Source of the DNA: Myxococcales bacterium | GTDB lineage: Bacteria > Myxococcota_A > Polyangia > Polyangiales > Polyangiaceae | DNA: 54,765 nucleotides | Reading direction: 5' to 3' | Assembly: GCA_004193285.1 (NCBI GenBank) | Contig: SECP01000060.1 | Location: 1-54,765 of the forward strand | In this document: piece by piece, positions 50,941 through 54,765 of the stretch | Layout of the letters: each line of letters opens with the position of its first letter | Position numbering within the stretch: the first letter of the stretch is position 1 | The notes under the pieces: generated by a model | Database searches by the model: none | What the model saw: only the letters and a program-made list of their open reading frames with translations | Told to the model about the DNA's origin: nothing | Program-made: the position numbers and the translations under genes

Positions 50941-51939
50941 ATGGGCCCGTTGGAAAAGAGGCCACGCGTCACCATCACGGACCTCGCGGAGATACTCGGC
51001 ATGGACAAGTCGAGCGTCTCCCTGGCCCTTCGCGACAGCCCCAAGGTGTCGCTCGCGACGCGCGCGCGTGTGCGTCAGGCGGCCGCGGAGCATAACTACA
51101 TCCCGAACTGGGCCGCCAAGCGCCTTGCGGGTTCCAGCGGCCACGCAGTAGGCCTCGTCATGCCGAGCGCCTTCGGTTGCCTCACGGATCCGCCCGTCGT
51201 GCGCACCGCGCAGGCTCTCGCCAGGCTGGCCGCAAATCGACAGCTCACCTTGAATTTGATGGCCCAAGAGCAGCTGGCGGATTCCAACGGGGAAAACAGC
51301 CTGCCGCTGCATGCAGACGGCCTGCTCGTGTGGGGGGACGTCCCAGCGCCGGCCGCAGTTCGCTTCTCCAGCGCGTACGCCCGCCCTTCCATCGTGCTGG
51401 ACCCGCATCACCCGAGCTACGCCAAGTACAAGGGCAACACGATCGCCATCGACAACCGTGGCGGCGCAAGCTCCCTCGTCCGGCACCTTCATGAGCGCGG
51501 CGCGAAGACGCTGACCTTCGTTCAGGTCGAGGACGACCACCTCTCCCACGTGCAGCGCTGGAAAGGTTGCAGAGAGACATGGCAAGAGCTCGCGTCGGCG
51601 GAGACGCTGACCAAGGTCTCCCTGGAGGAGCTCGACGACACTCGACTTCGCGAGCTGGCCGAGCGAGGGGACGCGGGCATCTTCTGCTCGAACGACCGCG
51701 GCGCCATGCAGCTCTGGCACCACCTGCGGGAGCTCGGAATCAGCGCTCCCGGTGACTTGCGGCTGGTCGGGTTCGACGGCGACGAATACGGCGAGCTGGT
51801 CGGTCTCACCACCGCAGTGTTCGACTCGGAGCTCATGGCGGAGACCGCATTCACGCGCCTCATTGGCCTGCTCTCCAATCAGCTCACGAGCGTGAATGAG
51901 TCGATTCCGGTCACGGTTCGGACCGGAACCACGAGCTGA
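50941..51939 (+). CDS. LacI-family transcriptional regulator
   Basis: From ATG 50941 the protein is 332 aa, the usual family length; a TTG at 50833 would add 36 unlike residues. The N-terminal helix-turn-helix has VTITDLAEILGMDKSSVSLAL and hinge HNYIPNWAAKRLAGSSGHAVG. The ligand domain shows GLVMPSAFG, HADGLLVWG, AIDNRGGASSLVRHL, IFCSNDRGAMQLWHHL and LVGFDGDEYGEL. It probably binds a sugar or similar effector. The operator at 50702-50721 suggests autoregulation and control of the divergent ECF sigma factor. Confidence 0.9.
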   Translation: MGPLEKRPRVTITDLAEILGMDKSSVSLALRDSPKVSLATRARVRQAAAEHNYIPNWAAKRLAGSSGHAVGLVMPSAFGCLTDPPVVRTAQALARLAANRQLTLNLMAQEQLADSNGENSLPLHADGLLVWGDVPAPAAVRFSSAYARPSIVLDPHHPSYAKYKGNTIAIDNRGGASSLVRHLHERGAKTLTFVQVEDDHLSHVQRWKGCRETWQELASAETLTKVSLEELDDTRLRELAERGDAGIFCSNDRGAMQLWHHLRELGISAPGDLRLVGFDGDEYGELVGLTTAVFDSELMAETAFTRLIGLLSNQLTSVNESIPVTVRTGTTS

Positions 51940-52278
51940 AGGCTCGCCCGAGCGGGCGGTTTCAACAAGGCGTGGGTTGGCGCAGCCTATGCAAGGCAAA
52001 GCGGTATGGAGCCTGCCATATCGCCTGAAGAGCCCGTCGTCATCGAGACGACGGGTGAAGAAATCCCGGCCAGCGCACCGCCCAGACCCACGGAAAATCC
52101 GTCCTTTTCCGCGTCTCGCGACGGGCGACCAGACGTCGTTCCGTTCGCGTCCACGTTGCGGCGCCTCGCCCCGACGGCACCATTCTGGCCCGAGCCCGCC
52201 TGAGCCGAGAGCGGGGCTGCCGCGGCGCAGCACGCCCCGCAGAAGGCTGGCGTGCCGTCGGCCGGTACAGCTGCCCGC
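51940..52278. other. 339-bp intergenic region with inverted repeat
   Basis: A GC-rich hairpin (CGCCC-GAGC-GGGCG, near 51945-51958, followed by GTTT) could end the regulator transcript. CCCGTCGTC and GACGACGGG (52033-52041, 52047-52055) form a perfect 9-bp stem with a 5-base loop. A 65-codon frame at 52006-52203 spans it, rich in Pro and Ala, without a ribosome site or homology I recognise. Confidence 0.5.
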
Positions 52279-53721
52279 TCAGACGCGCGTCTGTTTCCAG
52301 GCTCCGCGACGAAATGCCCACACCGAGACCACTGCGAATACCGAGAACGAAGCGGCCAGAGTCGCGAACACTCCCTGCGCAGCGAGCGAGGTGTGTCGAG
52401 ACAACAGCCAGGCCAAGGGGATCTGGAGCGCCCAGAAGACGAACAAGTTGATGAGGGTCGGAGTGCGCGTATCCCCCGCCCCGTTGAACGACTGGCTCAC
52501 GACCATCCCGTAGGCGTAGAACGGGAACCCCAGGCTCACGATGCGTAGGTAGCTCACCGCGTAGCTCGCGACCTCTGGCTCGCTCGTGAAGAAGGCGACC
52601 AGCCACGGCGCACCGAGCAAGAAGACGAGCCCGAGCGCCACCAAGAACGCGGCGCTCACGTGGCTTGCCCGCCACACCGCGGCCTCCGCGCGTTCGGGCC
52701 GCCCTGCCCCCAAGTTTTGTCCGACGAGCGTCGCGGCCGCGTTGGCCAGACCAAACGCAGGCAAGATGGCGAACATGAAGATCCGAAAGCCAATCGTGTA
52801 GCCGGCGAGCGGCGCGCTCCCGAAGCTCGAGAGGATACGCATTACCGCGATGTAGCTAGTCATGGAGATGAGCATCTGCCCCGTCGCCGAGACGGAGAGC
52901 TTCAGCACGCTCAGCATGAGCCGTGGATCGGCGCGCACGTGCTCGGCGCGGATCGCCAGCTTGCCGCGCCCACTACGTAGTACCGCGAGCTGGTAGAGCA
53001 CGGCAACGCCGCGCCCGAGAGTCGTGGCGACGGCAGCGCCCGTCACGCCCAGCTCCGGAAACGGCCCCCAGCCGAAGATGAAAAGCGGGCCGAGCGCGAT
53101 ATTGAGCGCGTTACCTAGCCACAGAACTCGCATCGCCTGCGCCGCGTCGCCTGCGCCCCGGAAGACCGAGTTGATCAAAAACAGCAAGAACACCGTCACG
53201 TTGCCGCCGAGCATGACCCGAGTGAAAGACGTGCCGGTGCGAACGACCTCCGCGTCCGCGCCCATGAGCGCCAAGAGCTCCGGGGCGAACACCGCGCCTC
53301 CCACCCCAATGGCGAGCGCGAGCACGACTCCGAGCCAGATACCTTGCACGGCGGTCCGCGCCGCTGCGTCCGGGTTCTTTTCTCCGATGCGCCGCGCCAC
53401 CAGCGCCATGGCTCCGATCGAGACCCCCATCGCCAGGGAGTAGACGATCATCATCATGGACTCGGTGAGCCCCACCGTCGCGACCGCGGAGGCGCCCAGG
53501 TGCGCGACCCAGAACACGTCGACCATCGCGAAGATGGACTCCATGAACATCTCCAAGATCATCGGCACCGCGAGCATCAGGAGCGCGCGGCCGAGCGGAG
53601 CCTGGGTCAGGTCCGTCTCGACGCCGCGCACCGCGTCCAGCAAGAGCCGCCCGAGGCGAGGAGTTTCGGCGGGAAGGGGGGGAGCCGCGCCGACGCCGGG
53701 GCTCGAGTCGATCAGGTTCAT
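52279..53721 (-). CDS. MATE-family efflux transporter
   Basis: The 480-aa protein has about 12 helices in two similar halves. The N-terminal half includes PLGRALLMLAVPMILEMFME and VDVFWVAHLGASAVATVGL. The second includes LKLSVSATGQMLISMTSYI and QNLGAGRPERAEAAVWRAS. MATE transporters export cationic drugs or metabolites using proton or sodium gradients. The substrate is not evident. It starts 66 bp after the surface SGNH hydrolase gene on the same strand and may be cotranscribed. Confidence 0.9.
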   Translation of the reverse strand: MNLIDSSPGVGAAPPLPAETPRLGRLLLDAVRGVETDLTQAPLGRALLMLAVPMILEMFMESIFAMVDVFWVAHLGASAVATVGLTESMMMIVYSLAMGVSIGAMALVARRIGEKNPDAAARTAVQGIWLGVVLALAIGVGGAVFAPELLALMGADAEVVRTGTSFTRVMLGGNVTVFLLFLINSVFRGAGDAAQAMRVLWLGNALNIALGPLFIFGWGPFPELGVTGAAVATTLGRGVAVLYQLAVLRSGRGKLAIRAEHVRADPRLMLSVLKLSVSATGQMLISMTSYIAVMRILSSFGSAPLAGYTIGFRIFMFAILPAFGLANAAATLVGQNLGAGRPERAEAAVWRASHVSAAFLVALGLVFLLGAPWLVAFFTSEPEVASYAVSYLRIVSLGFPFYAYGMVVSQSFNGAGDTRTPTLINLFVFWALQIPLAWLLSRHTSLAAQGVFATLAASFSVFAVVSVWAFRRGAWKQTRV

Positions 53722-53787
53722 CGCTAAGGCGACGAACGATGGCCGACGATTTCGACGTGTCGAAGTCGAAATTCGAAAGCTCGAGCG

Positions 53788-54765
53788 CTACGCCGTTCGC
53801 CGGCGCTCTTTCCGACGCAGCAGCCAGGCGAAGGCAAGCGACCCGCCCGCGAGCCAGCCAGCGTTCTGGGAGCCTCGCCCGGCTAAAGCGCAGCCGCCGC
53901 CGCCGCTCTGCGAAGCCGCCATGGGGGCTTGCCCCCCGGAGCCGGGCGCACCTGAAACCCCGGGGCTCCCGGCGCCGACACTCCCTCCTGCTCCCGTGGG
54001 CGAACTGCCGCCGGCCCCGCCGTCGGCAGTTCCCTTTCCGCCACTCCCCCCGGCGGAGCTGCTCCCGCCGGTGCTCGGGACCGGGGTAGGAATGGGGAGA
54101 TCTAAGAGCGCCGCGTGCATGACTTTGGCGATGACCTCGTGCCCAGCGTCATTGGGGTGGAGCCCGTCCGGGAACCAGTCCGGGTGGTTCAGCGTGGGCG
54201 TGTTCACGTCGATGAGGGGCATGCCGCGCGCCTCCGCCACTTGCTTGATGACGGGGATCACGCCCGTTTGCAGGCTCTCGGACATGGCCTTGTCCGTCCC
54301 GTACTGTGCTGGCGGCAGTACCATGTAGACGACGGGGTGCGTCGGCAAGCTCATGAAGTGATCGATGAGCTCGCTGTAGTCTTTCGCGTATTGAGCTGGA
54401 GCTTTGCCACCGTCCGGCCAGTTTTGAGGCGCGGCGTCGTTGGTTCCCAACATGATGATGACGTCCACCACCGCGCCATCACCAGCGCTAGCTACCCACT
54501 CCGTCCCCTCAGCGTATTCCGGTTGCTGGAGGTACGGCGCCGTCGGCATCTTGCAGTTGCTCGTCAGGCAGCTGCCCGCATGGCCAAAGACGCCAACCTT
54601 CACGTCTTTACCCAATAACTCGATGAGCCAGTTCGCGTAGCTCTTGGTCATCGCCCCGAAGCCGGCGGTGATGCTGTCCCCCACGCAGGCAACATGGGTG
54701 GGGATACGTTTGGCTCCACCACCGTTCCCGCCGCCAGATCTCCCAGACGCTGGTTTCTTGGATGG
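53788..54765 (-). CDS. SGNH/GDSL hydrolase with MYXO-CTERM-like anchor, N-terminus cut off
   Basis: The gene enters from beyond the window; 325 codons are visible. The frame is open through a Gly-rich linker ahead of CVGDSITAGFG, whose Ser is the nucleophile. GTNDAAPQNWPDGG supplies the Asn block and FPDGLHPNDAGHEV the Asp/His pair, completing the SGNH set. The C-terminus has a Gly/Ser linker, GGGGCALAG, a hydrophobic segment (AGWLAGGSLAFAWLL) and RRKERRR. This is the MYXO-CTERM layout, which is thought to be processed at the Cys for surface anchoring. The ester or acyl substrate is unknown. Confidence 0.88.
   Translation of the reverse strand, partial: PSKKPASGRSGGGNGGGAKRIPTHVACVGDSITAGFGAMTKSYANWLIELLGKDVKVGVFGHAGSCLTSNCKMPTAPYLQQPEYAEGTEWVASAGDGAVVDVIIMLGTNDAAPQNWPDGGKAPAQYAKDYSELIDHFMSLPTHPVVYMVLPPAQYGTDKAMSESLQTGVIPVIKQVAEARGMPLIDVNTPTLNHPDWFPDGLHPNDAGHEVIAKVMHAALLDLPIPTPVPSTGGSSSAGGSGGKGTADGGAGGSSPTGAGGSVGAGSPGVSGAPGSGGQAPMAASQSGGGGCALAGRGSQNAGWLAGGSLAFAWLLRRKERRRTA

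Noticed and set aside
52006..52203. 65-codon frame after the LacI regulator
   Set aside because: Pro/Ala-rich without a ribosome site; it spans an inverted repeat more likely to be a structural element.
50881..52233. 450-codon minus-strand frame over the LacI regulator
   Set aside because: The plus-strand frame has the complete regulator fold; this one has no recognisable domain.

Overview
The window reads as chromosomal DNA from a high-GC, gene-dense myxobacterium, most likely a Sorangium/Polyangium-type member of Myxococcota. The lineage call rests on content, not on a marker gene. It has a C-terminal MYXO-CTERM-like anchor on a surface hydrolase, a very large secreted protein with 24 Cys-rich DUF4215-type repeats, lipoproteins with long Gly/Ser/Thr/Ala linkers, a eukaryote-like Ser/Thr kinase, and many hybrid two-component proteins. 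I saw no rRNA, tRNA, insertion sequence, prophage or CRISPR array. Both ends cut a gene, and the left end carries a near-perfect inverted repeat that may be an assembly or amplification fold-back.

Left part (1-18.0 kb): envelope and signalling. On the minus strand are the giant DUF4215/fibro-slime protein, a B12-binding-type radical SAM enzyme and a truncated secreted protein. Next come a tripartite hybrid histidine kinase with a divergent single-domain response regulator, a lipoprotein glycoside hydrolase-like enzyme and a small Cys-rich lipoprotein. A compact Cpx-like module follows (CpxP/Spy-like protein, 66-aa exported protein, OmpR-type regulator, sensor kinase), and then an MFS transporter.

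Middle part (18.2-41.9 kb): a 1362-aa CheB-CheR-PAS-kinase-receiver fusion comes first. It is followed by a tight minus-strand group of four genes (RibD-C-type reductase, BchC-like dehydrogenase, QueD/PTPS-like protein, GT4 glycosyltransferase), with a lysophospholipid-acyltransferase-like gene meeting it tail to tail. The PTPS-like member lacks the usual catalytic Cys, the catalytic His and one zinc His, so the cluster looks like an uncharacterised biosynthetic pathway and is the best candidate here for something new. Central metabolism follows: PrmA-like methyltransferase, SDR, glycerate kinase, a MESH1-type (p)ppGpp hydrolase divergent from PEP carboxylase, and a Ser/Thr kinase 21 bp after ppc. 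Then come a DHH phosphoesterase, a DUF4846 lipoprotein, a CBM-like lipoprotein with a strong terminator, an APH-like kinase, a histidine phosphatase, and a propeller/HTH pair.

Right part (41.9-54.8 kb): a branched-chain amino-acid operon, ilvB-ilvN-leuA-leuC-leuD. It is preceded by a 44-residue leader peptide carrying an Ile-Val5 run, a rho-independent attenuator and, further upstream, a palindrome resembling FadR-type operators. leuD runs tail to tail into an Lgt-like gene coupled to a small membrane protein. An ECF sigma factor and a LacI-family regulator are divergent, with overlapping promoters and one perfect LacI-type palindrome between them. The window ends with a MATE transporter and a 5'-truncated, surface-anchored SGNH hydrolase.
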